The translations under genes were made by a program, and so were the position numbers. DNA of 64,000 nucleotides from Kingdonia uniflora (taxonomy: Eukaryota > Streptophyta > Magnoliopsida > Ranunculales > Circaeasteraceae), in the NCBI GenBank assembly GCA_014058105.1, contig JACGCM010002194.1:310001-374000 (forward strand). The letters run 5' to 3'. Below the pieces are notes generated by a model. It was not told the DNA's origin. It worked only from the letters and a program-made list of their open reading frames with translations, and made no database searches. Positions 31,293 to 41,499 of this stretch are shown here, one piece after another (the stretch's first letter is position 1; each line of letters opens with the position of its first letter).

Positions 31293-32699
31293 TTACAATT
31301 GATGTCCAGAAAGATTATTCAGGTCTTTCTCAATAATTTTGTGATCTTTCCTTGCTTGTTCAAAATTTATTTTGGCTTGCCATTGCTGATTTGCTTCCGT
31401 TCTTCTTCTTTCCTTTTCTTCTTTCACTTGTATCTTCTCTAACCATAGTTCATCCACCATTGTTTGAATACCACTACCATATGCAATAATACTATCCAAG
31501 GCCTTTTGTGTTGTAAGGTTCTTTCTAAAGAGTTTTTGGCCGATGGGTCTGCTTTCACCCTCATACAACGAATCATCTAATTCAGAATCCGCAGATTGAG
31601 GTGTAGGTGGGCCGTCGGGGTCCTCCGATAGATTGTTTAATTAGACCGAGTTCCTCGGAGAAGATTGTTCGATGTTCTTTTGGCCACATTTCTTGGTATC
31701 TTGGTACATTCCCCGCATGGTTCAACCCATCATCCCTTAGGTTGGCCCATCGCAGTTTTCGCGCCAAAATCTTATACGCTTCACGGTGTTTGAAGTCATT
31801 ACTGCCATTCAAGCCTTGATAGATCTTTAATGCATCATTTTTCTACAATTCACAAAATTATCAAATACAAATAAATAACGTGTACATCAAAGAAAAAATA
31901 AACAAAATTGAGTTAAAAAAATTAAAACGTACCCGATCTTCTTCGATTTTCCCACTGTCGTGCCTAAATTGTTCTTAAGCAACTATCCCCTTGTACGCCA
32001 CATATTGTGCATTAAAGGGATACCACTGAGCTTTGGTCGTCCCACTTGATCGTCGTGTGGGGCACTCATGATCTCTCTTAAAGGTAATGTTAACATTTTG
32101 ATAGAAAGTAAAACCCTTTGTGCGGCCCACTGTCTGGACAGAAGTTGTTACCCACGCCCTTGTGAGATACATGAAGTCTCCATCCGGCCAATGTGGTCTA
32201 GCATCATCTGTTTCGTCAAAAAACTCAGCATTTTCTGGCACTTGCACGTTTTGTCTTTGTTTTGTAGGTACTCTTTTCTTTCTTTCTTTTCCTTTTTCTT
32301 TCTCGGGGGCCGCCGCTTCAACAGGTATTGATGTATTTGCGTCATTTTGATTGTGTTGAGTAGATTCACCATAAAATAGGTAATTCTGAAAGTAATTTGG
32401 AGGTTGAAAACCTTGAGGTTGAGTGAGCGAATAAATTTGATAGTACGGGCTAAACGCCTAAGGTTGCGGTTAAGAGAATGTAAATGGATTTTGATATTGT
32501 CCTCCGAAGGTATCCCCTTGCGACATGGTAAACAGAGGTGGGATCTGTGATTGGAATTGAGGTTGAAATTGAGATTGATTATATTAGAGGTATGGAGTGA
32601 ATTGTGACGATGGGTGTTGAGAGAATGGTGTTGAAGGTGGGTTATGAGAGGATGGGGTCGACGGTGTGGAGTTATTACTGCTGCTGTCGGAGTTTGCCA
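31293..32699 (-). pseudogene. PIF/Harbinger ORF1 (Myb/SANT-like with NAM-associated C-terminus)
   Basis: On the minus strand ATG at 32699 begins MANSDSSSNNSTPSTPSSHN, a low-complexity Ser/Pro/Gln-rich region with a few stops. Then come a basic KEKGKERKKRVPTKQR, a SANT-like stretch DFMYLTRAWVTTSVQTVGR and WYPFNAQYVAY. A second block (31812-31650) has DFKHREAYKILARKLRW. The third (31568-31293) has RPIGQKLFRKN and a charged helix (WLEKIQVKEEKERRRTEANQ). This is the accessory ORF1 that works with the transposase in PIF elements. It converges with the transposase gene. An intron between block one and two is likely near 31970-31850. Confidence 0.75.
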
Positions 32700-32925
32700 T
32701 TTGGGGAGAGCGTAGAGGTTCTCCTCTATGTTCTGCAATTGGGTTTGGGAGAGAAGAGGTAGCTAGGGAGTGCTTAGGAAAAATAATTGAGTTTGGAGGT
32801 GCTCTTTTTACCGCCCCTCAAACTCGGTTGAGTTCTGACACGTCCAGCTGGTGAACCCAAATCCAAATCAGAGATGCTGAGAGGCTAAAAATTTGGGTTT
32901 GGGTTTGAGTTGTCAAACCCAAACC

Positions 32926-32940
32926 CTGCTGGAGATGCTC
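32926..32940 (-). repeat. Right terminal inverted repeat of Harbinger
   Basis: CTGCTGGAGATGCTC followed by TTA. It is the reverse complement of GAGCATCTCCAGCAG. Confidence 0.8.
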
Positions 32941-33116
32941 TTATCTCTCTTCCTTAGTTCTTCAATTTTACTTTTCTTCTTCAAATATCTGTAATTAGGG
33001 TTCCTCGCGGTTGTTTTTCCTTTCGAGTCATCGAATTACAAGTATTCAATAAACAGAAAAAAAATAAAATCGGTGAGAGATTCTCTGAATTTTAAAGAAA
33101 GGGAAGGAAGAGATCG

Positions 33117-33526
33117 ATGGATCATGTTTGTAACAGTGAATTTGGTGACAATTCAAACGTAAGTCTTGAATTTTGATGGCACTGTGAATTATAGCCTTTT
33201 GATTTTTCATTTTTTCTTACAAATTCTTTACATTGGTCACACATAGGAGCGGGCTTTACGAAATAAATTAGGTGGTAAGCGAGATCTCTCAAAGGTACGT
33301 GTTTACAATTTCTGTTCAAAAATCCTTTTTTCCTCTTAACAATTTGTGTATTTGTCTCAATTTCATTCACACACACACACACACACACACACAGTCTAGT
33401 TATGGAATGTGGCATTTTTCAAGGCTTGAATTGCAAGCTTTTCTATTATCTTTCAACATTTGGGTGGCATTCCTTTCAACATCAGATTTTGAGTTAGGCA
33501 TGGTTAGGATGACTCTTTACTTGCTT
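33117..33526 (+). CDS. Candidate 5' end of a host gene, three phase-0 exons, product unknown
   Basis: A 5' UTR-like stretch with TTAGGGTT leads to ATG at 33117. Exon 1 (33117-33158) encodes MDHVCNSEFGDNSN and ends at a consensus GTAAGT. Exon 2 (33247-33294) follows ACATAG, encodes ERALRNKLGGKRDLSK and ends at GTACGT. A third block from 33395, after a (CA)nCAG acceptor, stays open for 44 codons (SSYGMWHFSRLELQAF...). All joins keep phase 0. The upstream DNA is the segment duplicated at 18541-18688, which suggests a promoter. I do not recognise the protein. The third exon is least certain. Confidence 0.4.
33368..33393. repeat. (CA)13 microsatellite next to a splice acceptor
   Basis: Thirteen CA dinucleotides run directly into CAG at 33392-33394, the proposed acceptor of the candidate host gene. 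Confidence 0.95.
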
Positions 33527-33619
33527 TGATTTCTTCCTTTTCACTAAGGGCAATATTTTATGTCCTCCCTTTGTTCTATTTGCTGATTATTAAATTGGTA
33601 GGGGTCAACTTTGTTGAGT

Positions 33620-34530
33620 GGTGGTTGGGCATTCAAAAGGAGGTATGATAAAATGTTCAAGAGATAGTTTCATGGGTACGAGTCCTCAAGGTGTAGGATA
33701 TCTCTTCTTAGGGCAGGGGAATTCATTGAGGAGGTTTCCTAAAATTCTGGCCGAAGGTGCACAAAATGGGAGACTGGAGAAGGTTTTATTGGAGTTGCAC
33801 TCTTAGCACTGTTGTTGTTACACAGTTATGGGTGAAATGAATCTGTAGAAGTATAGGAGCAAGAAGAGGGAAGGTTAGGCACACTATCAATGCAGATTAA
33901 CATTTTGTCAAGGAACCTGAGTGTTCTATGAGCAAGACTAAAGGGAGATGTAGTCAAGTTTGAATGCTCATTGAGAGCGAACCACACATTTTTAAGACTC
34001 TAGAAATTAAGCTGTTATAGTAATTCAATGGTTGCTGAATTATTCAGATATCATATAAATATCACCGAATCCCACTTGAGAGTGAGGGTTCTACAGCCTT
34101 TAAATTTGATCTTGAAACCTTTCTGCTTGACCCACATATTTTGTAATTCAAACTTTTCTATGATTCATTCCCGACATTCAAGTTACAAAACATATTAGTT
34201 TCAAATATGTTCTTCTTAACTAGAAATAAGTAAAACTTAGAGGTAATGATTTTCGATGAAAATGTGATTGCTAATTTTCTTGTATGTTCTTTTTTACGTA
34301 ATATCTTTTAGTTAAAAATAATTGGAAGCCAAGTTTCATTATGTTACCCTTAAATATATGCCATGTGTAGCTTCTAAAATTGCCCCATGTTCATGTTTAA
34401 TTACCCCACCCCACCCACCCACCCACACACCATGTTATTTTTATTTTTTTGAATATATAATCAATATAAACATGGAATTAATTCAAGAAAACTGTTTTCT
34501 CAATATAAACTACTAACAACAGAGGTCTTA
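33620..34530 (+). repeat. L1-type LINE fragment, copy 1 of a duplicated family
   Basis: Matches 45845-46640 in patches: the shared CTTCTTAGGGCAGGGGAATT block, the GGAGCAAGAAGAGGGA block, an ILSxNL-type endonuclease start (ACATTTTGTCAAGGAACCTG), and later AATGTGATTGCTAA.TTTCTT and AATTGGAAGC.AAGTTTCATT. It covers the end of LINE ORF1 and the first part of the endonuclease. No frame is intact. Confidence 0.6.
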
Positions 34531-36520
34531 TAGAGATCTAAGCTGTTACTTCTTTTAGGATTTCCGTAAAAGAATTTTACTATAGAAAAAACTATAGTCC
34601 TGGCATATTATGAAATTAAAATAGCTAGTTTTGTGTTGGATTTTATACAGAAACTTGCATATAAGATTTAAGGAGTCGGATAGTAACCGTACCAGTGTTG
34701 ACAATGTCCACTCCCTTTCTAGGCGATACAAAGTACGGCGACACCTCCATAATTATAGGACAAGGTTTTGCATTGGTGCAGGAAAATGAGTTATTTGCTC
34801 ATGCTTTTCAGCAATTAAAGTGACAAGAGGAATTACTTGACTCGTGGTTTACAGCGGTTATATAACTCCTTTGAAAGTGTGCGTTATAACGATCTGAATA
34901 TTCAAATATAATGCACAACTTGCCAATGATGACTAGTTGAATTATTTATTTCAAATAGAAAGAGGAGTGCAATTCATACCTTCGAGGAGTGCAAGTCAAT
35001 CCTTGGATAAGAGGAATTGCGTAAAGCACGGATTTTATGTCGATGGTTTCCAACCACATGAAAACAACTGATAATTATGTGCACCATGGATGCCACATTA
35101 GTATATCATTGTAATGTTGTATCTTTAGCTGCATGTTTGTCTTGGAGATATTGAACAATACGAGATATCATTTCAAGGCGATAAGCTGGTTTGAAGTTAG
35201 TTATAGGTGCATAGGATTGTCGGCTGAGAAATATAGAGTTCTGAATTTGTTCAGGTGTGACTCATAGACCTAGTCAAGAAGTATAATTGCATAAGGCCTT
35301 GTGGTTGCTAAGAATGAGGTAGATTTCAGGATGGAATTACGTTAAGGAGGGGATAAATTATAACGAATCAAAATCTAGAACATATGTTTTTCTAGCAGGG
35401 TTGTCAAAGTTGACGCTACCCGTGAGAATAACCCGTTACATTTAGTAAACTCTCTTAGCTCAAATGTTGTAGGTTTTTCAACGGATGTGTCTGTTCCAAC
35501 TTACGCGTCCGCGCCATGTTTAGAATCTCTAATCAAAGTTCAAATGAGCAAGGTATTTATGAATGAATATACATGAAAAATGCGAGTTGACGCAAATCAA
35601 GGCAGAGTACCACTCGACCATGACTAGGGGTATTTTGGGAATAATTGATGTTTTGATTTTATGTCACCAGATCTACATGCATGGCATCTCAATTGACTTA
35701 GTTATGACCTCATAAATCCCATTTCTACTAAAAAACCATTTTTAGAACTTTATTGATTCCATTACGAAATGAGTGAGAGAGAGAGAGAATTGGATTTTGA
35801 GAGACAGAGTAATCTTAAGAGATGAATGTGGTGGAGGCCCATAATGGAGGTAAAGGAAAAGTTGGAGGAGGTTTAATGGCGCAAATGCAAAGAAAGGGGC
35901 GCCGCAACCGATCGAAGCAAGACATGAAAGTGTATATGCTCTTTTAAGGTATGCAATTATCCTCCTTAGGCTCATTTCATGCTAAACCTGGAGATTCCAA
36001 TAGATAGAATTGAATTGAGAGATTTGGCCTGATATTGCAAAATAATCAATTATTGAAACTGTAATACGGATTAAAATCAATGTTTTTGAGGGGTGTTAAG
36101 TTGGAATTGGGTCTTGGGCAAAATACGAAAGTTGCAGCCCTGTCGAAACCATTCCTTCAGTCCGTTCTTTAGATTTGTAAATGAAAAGAGATTTGCGTCA
36201 CAAGTTTCTGGTTATAAATGTAATTACTAGATTTTTGAACTTCTCCCAATATATAATTTTGTTACATATTCGCATTTAAATGCACGTGTGAGTGCGCGAA
36301 CAAGCTTGAGGATCCATACAAAGCTATTGGTCTCTTGTTCGGCTTCATGGGTGGATTCCCAATCGCCTTAAGTTAAACAACAAGACCCTATTTTGGGCAT
36401 ACCATACATAGTACAAAGCCCTAACTTTGGAATTACAGTGAATACAATAATTTATTGTGTATTGTGATGATTACACTTTATATTTATTGTAAACCTACGT
36501 TCATATTCTAAGCTGGTGAT
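34531..36520. other. Unassigned sequence, no gene supported
   Basis: Short open frames only. A GA-rich stretch near 35770-35825 and a GCGCGAAC region near 36290 are visible. Nothing recognised on either strand. Confidence 0.4.
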
Positions 36521-36524
36521 AACT

Positions 36525-37090
36525 CTATCGATGATCCAACTTCGAAAAGTACATTGCACCTCCCAATTGATCAAATAGATTGTCAATATGCGGTAATGAA
36601 TATCTGTTTTTAATTGTTACTTTCATCTGCTGCCGATAATCGATACACATCCGCATCGAACTATCCTTCTTAGTGAATAAGACTGTAGCACCCCAAGATT
36701 CGTTGCTCGTCTAAATAAATCCTAGGCTTTTCAACTCATACGATTGCTTTTTCAACTCTAATAATATCTCAAGTTGTATTAGAAATGATGTAGTTGAAGT
36801 GGGGTTCGTCTCCGGTTTAAGATATAAAGAAAATTCGATTTCTCGCAGACAATTGGAATTTGCTCCATTGTCTAAGTTCTGATTTTTCACCCTCAATTAT
36901 TTGCGCAATCATCCCTTTTGAGCCTCATTCCACGGCTAAGTGTGCTTATTTTTTGAGTTCTAGTGTAACTCCTTCGCCTTGTTTCCAGAGGAACTGAACT
37001 TAAGTTCTGAAAGTGACCCGCTCCTCAAAGCATTCCAAACTAGCATAGTTAGCAGCCAATCATAATATTTCCATGTTTTACGTCATCACC
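36525..37090 (-). pseudogene. pol: Chromovirus-type Gypsy RT (and protease end) fragment
   Basis: On the minus strand: EFSLYLKPETNPTSTTSF, LELKKQSYELKSLGFI, then after one stop [40 protein letters not shown] and [17 protein letters not shown]. This is the start of a chromovirus RT (the usual '[20 protein letters not shown] ... FDQLQGAKVFSKIDLRSGY'). Weak traces of the protease end (VTFRT) lie upstream near 37000. It stops before the YVDD box. It is a different Gypsy lineage from elements A and B, and is present only as this fragment. Confidence 0.82.
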
Positions 37091-38500
37091 ACTCATTTCC
37101 AAGACATCTAAATAACATGACAATATTCGATCATCAAATTAAAATCATGTACCCCTCCATACTCTATCAACAATCTTTGAACAACTCAACAGTTCTAAAT
37201 AAGTGGCGCTTCTCAAAATTTAAAATGCAGTTGTCTAAAAATTCACGCTTCAAAGTTTATGTTGGGAATGTGCTAGCAATAGAAATATTCTTCACAGATG
37301 GGGGATACATGCTCAGATTTAACTCCCAACAGAAAAGCTATGCATAAAATGGAAGTAGGGTACACATAATTTTGTTATTCTTAATACAACATGCTCAAAG
37401 AACCAAGTTTATGGAGGCTTGTTCGGATTGCCAAATGGAATTCTTTTTTGTGCTTATACTATTAAAGCTCAAATGATCAAAGACAGAGATAGTATGCTCC
37501 TTTCTGCTATTTTGGAAGATCTGGATCTTGCTTTGAAACTGAAGATAACTAATACTGAAATCAGAGCTGAATCTAAGGGGAGTAAGCTCCTCTCTTAACA
37601 ACAACTGCATATCTTTTGGGAGGGAGATGAAGACTCATTGGGATATAAACAAGAGGAGAAGCCAGGTGACGAACTACGTTCAAATATATTCACAAAACTT
37701 CAAACAAAGCTACAAGATTTATAGTTTCACATTATACAGTTTTTTTTCCCTTGTTCTTTTCCTTAAATAGTAGCTAACCAATGTATATCTGACTCTAATG
37801 GGGATTCCCTTTAGATTGCAGCATTCTTCATTTGTAATGAAATTTTGGTCGGGGGCCTTGCCTAATTCCAACTTCCTCTTAAGAAACAATCTTTGAACAA
37901 CCCAACGATGTCTCAACTGTAACAATTGGATTCTTTCGATCTGGGCTTATGCAATTTTGTTGTGTGACAATATGGTTTGTAAGAATGATTAGAACCTGAA
38001 TCAAATATTACATATAGTAGCATGTGGAATAAGAAAGCATACCTTCAATAAGTGCACCTAATGGTCCATTTAAAGGAAGGTTTAACAAAGTGTTGCAAGT
38101 TTATGACAAAGACATTTAGAGAAATTTTAAAATCTAAGAGGGACCTGATAGTTGGGCAACAAAGGAAAATGAAAAAAGGTGTTAGCTATTCGCAAAAGCA
38201 AAGTTGTTCTCTTTGTAACAATTGAAAGTCTTGAAATCCTATTCCTAATGGTCCATGTGAACGCTTTTGAGCCGTTGTCTAGCATGAGTGGGGAGAATAC
38301 TCCAGATAGAAGCAAGAGTTTGCAGCGTTAAGAGCCTTTGTGTGGGAAAGATCTAGAGGTGGGTATGGGTGGAGGGTCCGTGATAAGCAATTCAGAGCCA
38401 AAGGTTCCTTTTTTGCGTCTCCGTTAAGGGTGGTTTCAAGTGGGCTTGGTTAGAAAGATGTAGTTGAAAAATGGAAAGTATAAGCTTGCAGAGAAGTTGC
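37091..38500. other. Unassigned sequence upstream of the L1 element, no gene supported
   Basis: AT-rich with short frames on both strands. Part of the segment after about 38300 may be the 5' region of the L1 element, because the plus strand becomes G-rich and stop-poor there. Confidence 0.4.
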
Positions 38501-38519
38501 AGAGAACTTTTGATGAGTT

Positions 38520-39462
38520 GTGTTCAACTCCGCTGATTCTAGGCTTCAGGTTGTGAGCCTTAAGGGATTGCCGGAGATGTCAGATAATGGTTCAACAAGG
38601 TATAACGGTGTTACCCCATTCGGTAAGAGTTCCCTTGTTAGTATTAAACGTGGACATGTACATGTTGACTTATTCAATCCGTTTACTTCTAATCTCAGCC
38701 GTGAGATGATTCCATCTTCCGGTTGTCGTTCTCCTTCATCTCTCTTTTGTTTGGCCCCCTCGGTGCTTTCATCTTCTATTATGTGTTTGCAGGAGGCAAG
38801 TCTTGGGCACAAACAAGCAAAGAATATCCTTTCGCGTACCTTGGACAATGAATGGAAAGCTATTGATGTTCGTTCCAGAAGTGGGGATTGCGGTTCCATG
38901 TGTTGTTATGTTGAAAGGGTTGATGAAAGTCTTGATCGTGTTCCAAGTGGATAGTTGTGGAAGTTATTACCTCAACCACATGTCAAGCTAATGATATATT
39001 TGATCTCGTGTGTCTGGATAAGGGGGACAAATGGTTGGCTTCAAGTGAGGGGGGTGGGGGAGTGTCGATTTTTGGTAGAGAGGAGTCGGTGATCGGTGTT
39101 GGTGTAGAAGAGGCGAGTCAGCCTTCTAGGTTTGTAGGGAGAGTATGTTACTTCGGTTAGTGCGGGCGAGGATGGGGTTGCATCTATTAATGATTGATCT
39201 TTAAGATTGGTCGAAGATATTTTTCTTGAGATCTCAGAGGTTGTAGGAATTACTATGATGGGTAGAGAGAAAGAAACAACTAAAATTATGAGTAAGATTA
39301 TATATAGGGGGAAGGATAGAAGGGTGTCTACCTCTAGTAAGGGTGGGAGTAGTATTCTTAAGGGCCCTAGAGGGAATTGGCTAGCTTGGTGACGGATTTG
39401 GATTATTAAGGAGAAATGGGGGAGGGGAGAAGATTCAAAAGAGCTAAGAATCCTGTTTATAA
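38520..39462 (+). pseudogene. L1 ORF1-like region
   Basis: Plus-strand open pieces of 144 codons (38520-38954) and 67 codons (38957-39160), with Ser, Gly and Val-rich content. They lie directly before the endonuclease, where L1 ORF1 and the ORF1/ORF2 junction should be. No RNA-binding or zinc knuckle motif is clear, so the call rests on position. Confidence 0.35.
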
Positions 39463-39754
39463 ATGACGATTCCTAAGATTGTATCGTGGAACGTAAGCGG
39501 TCTAGGGAGTTCTTTGAAAAGATATAAAATTAAGGAATTTATTAGAAGGTGGAAAACAAACTTGGTGGTTCTTCAGGAGACGAAGTTGGAAAGGATGGAT
39601 GCGTTGTTTGTTCGGGATGTATGGATAGGAGAGGATATTGGATGGTGTGATCTTCCGTCCATAGGGGCGGGGTGGCACGTATTATTGTGAAATGGGACAA
39701 AATTGTTTAACTTTGATAAGTTAACGTGGGTAGTTATTCTATTTTTGGTGAGTG
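39463..39754 (+). pseudogene. L1 ORF2 endonuclease, 5' part
   Basis: Starts MTIPKIVSWNVSGLGSSLKR with the conserved SWNVSGLG, then LVVLQETKLE (catalytic Glu in QETK) and a tryptophan-rich segment ending GAGWHVLL and a stop at 39688-39690. Translation past that stop runs to ILFLVSG, where the TIR element is inserted. Confidence 0.82.
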
Positions 39755-40728
39755 CTATGCTGTCAGGGGCGGGGCGGGGCGGAGCGGAGCGCTAGGCGGG
39801 AGGCCGAGCCATAACACTGTGTAACATATCAATGTAAATTTCTAATATGTGTATTTTTTTTTTTTTTGTAATGGTATTATTTAATTTAAACACGACTTAA
39901 TGTATATATATTTTTTCGTAATGTATATATTGCAATAACTCAATGTATTATTAGTTTTTTCGTTATGTAATATGTCAATAACATATAAGATAAATCCCAT
40001 ATTGCAAACAATGAAACAAACATCAAAATAGATGATCAATTCAACGTAAAATAAAATCTTAGCATATCCAAAATAAAATCCAACCCCATCATCCAAAAGG
40101 ATCAAAACCAAAAGTCTAAAATAAAAACATCTAGCTAGAATAATGAAATCAAATGTCCTTGTTGAATCTTGAGTCAATGCCATCATCATCACCATCACCC
40201 ACATCGTAGCTCGCATCAACATCATAATCATCGTCGTCAGATCCCTCAACCGATTATGTTCTAAACAATTCTCTCTTTAGTATGGGTCTACAATAGTAAA
40301 ATAAATAAATAAAGATTTAGAGAAATAAACTTTAACATATAAGATAAATTAATAATGTATTTAGTTACAAATACTAAAAGTGATTTACATTGCCAAAGGT
40401 ACTCCAAATCCCATTCAGATCTTTCTCGTGATCTCTCTCTTTGATCTTCCTTGAAGAACCTTAAAAATATTGATTATATTTTTTTTTTGAAATTGCCAAA
40501 TGATTTGGCAATTTTATGTTTTTTTTACTAAAAAGCCAAATCATTTGGCAAAACTAGGATAAAAAAATAATAAAAGCATGCCATATTATTTAACGCCTTG
40601 AGAGAGGTGCCCCGCCTTAGCGGTGCTCCGGGCTTTCAAGTGCCCTATGGCGTTAAAAGGTTGTGGCGGGGCGGGTAGTTTAAAATTGGGCGCCCCGGAG
40701 CACCCCGACGACGCCCCTGACAATATAG
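39755..40728. mobile_element. 974-bp non-autonomous TIR transposon (hAT-like) nested in the L1 endonuclease
   Basis: The left end CTATGCTGTCAGGGGCG and the reverse complement of the right end CTATATTGTCAGGGGCG match at 15 of 17 bases. Perfect 8-bp direct repeats GGTGAGTG flank it (39747-39754 and 40729-40736). Removing the element and one repeat rejoins the L1 frame (ILFLVSGNRLGYDDI...VYGPNED). An 8-bp duplication and the internal CAGGGGCG favour hAT. A ninth base is C against G, so a Mutator-like class is not excluded. Ends are GC-rich, the centre AT-rich. It holds two near-palindromes around GCCAAAT(G/C)ATTTGGC at 40493-40511 and 40535-40549, and an acidic-coding remnant (minus strand, near 40150-40240). 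Confidence 0.85.
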
Positions 40729-40736
40729 GGTGAGTG

Positions 40737-41302
40737 GTAATAGACTAGGGTATGATGATATTCTCACCTTTACTAGAGTTTATGGGCCTAATGAGGATAA
40801 CTTGAGGCAGGACTTTGGGGACGAGCTTGAGAGAATGAAGGTCTCTATTGGGGCGGACGATTGGTGTATTGGAGGAGATTTCAATGTGATCAGGTTTTTG
40901 AATGAGAAGAAAACTGCTACGAGGATTATTTCTAGTATGCGTAGATTTGGTGAATTTATTAATTGGAATTATCTTGTGGGCTTACCCATTTCTGGTGGCA
41001 AATTTACTTGGTCTAGTAGCTAGGAAGTTTCGGTTCTTTGTCGTCTTGGCAGGTTTTTGGTCTACGAAGAGTGGGAGGATAGGTTCCCGAAGCTTTTTCA
41101 AACTGTAGCTGCTAAAACTTGTTCAGACCACTCTCCTATTGTCTTAGATTGTGGCTCGATCAAAGGTCTTCCCAAGCCGTTCAAATTTGAGAATATGTGG
41201 TTAGATGTGCCTGGTTTCAAGGAAAAAGTGAGGGGTTGGTGGGATTTGTTTGAGGTGGAAGATTACGCGGTAAAGCTTTTAGGAGTAAGCTTAAGATGTT
41301 GA
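40737..41302 (+). pseudogene. L1 ORF2 endonuclease, 3' part
   Basis: Continues with FTRVYGPNED, WCIGGDFNVIRFLNEKK (GGDFN catalytic block) and ISGGKFTWSSS. After a stop come CRLGRFLV in another frame, TCSDHSPIVLDCG (SDH catalytic motif) and PFKFENMWLD. All canonical blocks of a plant L1 endonuclease are traceable. Confidence 0.82.
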
Positions 41303-41499
41303 AGTGTGAGATTATTAAATGGAATAAAGACATAATAGGCAACATCGTAAGGCATAAAATGACTTTGCTCGATGAGATTGATGAGTTGGATAAGATGGAG
41401 GAAAATGGTGGGTTAGTTAGTGCGGATGCTTTGAGGAGAGATACCTTGAAGAGTGAGTGTGATTAAAATGGAAGAGATATCTTGGAGGCAGAAGTCCCG

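Larger units (their letters stand above)
26151..32940 (+). mobile_element. PIF/Harbinger transposon, 6.79 kb, carrying a plant mobile domain gene
   Basis: The left end GAGCAAGTCCAGCAAAAC and the reverse complement of the right end GAGCATCTCCAGCAGGG form imperfect terminal inverted repeats (12 of the first 15 match). The element is flanked by TTA on both sides (26148-26150 and 32941-32943), the target duplication typical of PIF/Harbinger. Removing element plus one TTA restores the segment duplicated at 18541-18688. Inside are a DDE transposase, a convergent Myb/NAM-associated ORF1, and an extra PMD gene. Confidence 0.88.

Noticed and set aside
32068..32350. Plus-strand frames in the Harbinger ORF1 region
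   Set aside because: They overlap the minus-strand SANT-like coding sequence, which has recognisable motifs.
33360..33400. A (CA)n run as evidence of a regulatory site
   Set aside because: Simple sequence; it is only noted because it precedes a possible splice acceptor.
38546..38899. 117-codon minus-strand frame within L1 ORF1 region
   Set aside because: The surrounding element is read on the plus strand, and the frame has no homology that I can see.
39881..40249. 122-codon minus-strand frame rich in Met and hydrophobic residues inside the TIR element
   Set aside because: It arises from a CAT-rich run (codes for repeated Met/Asp in different frames) and AT-rich sequence. A real transposase is not supported.
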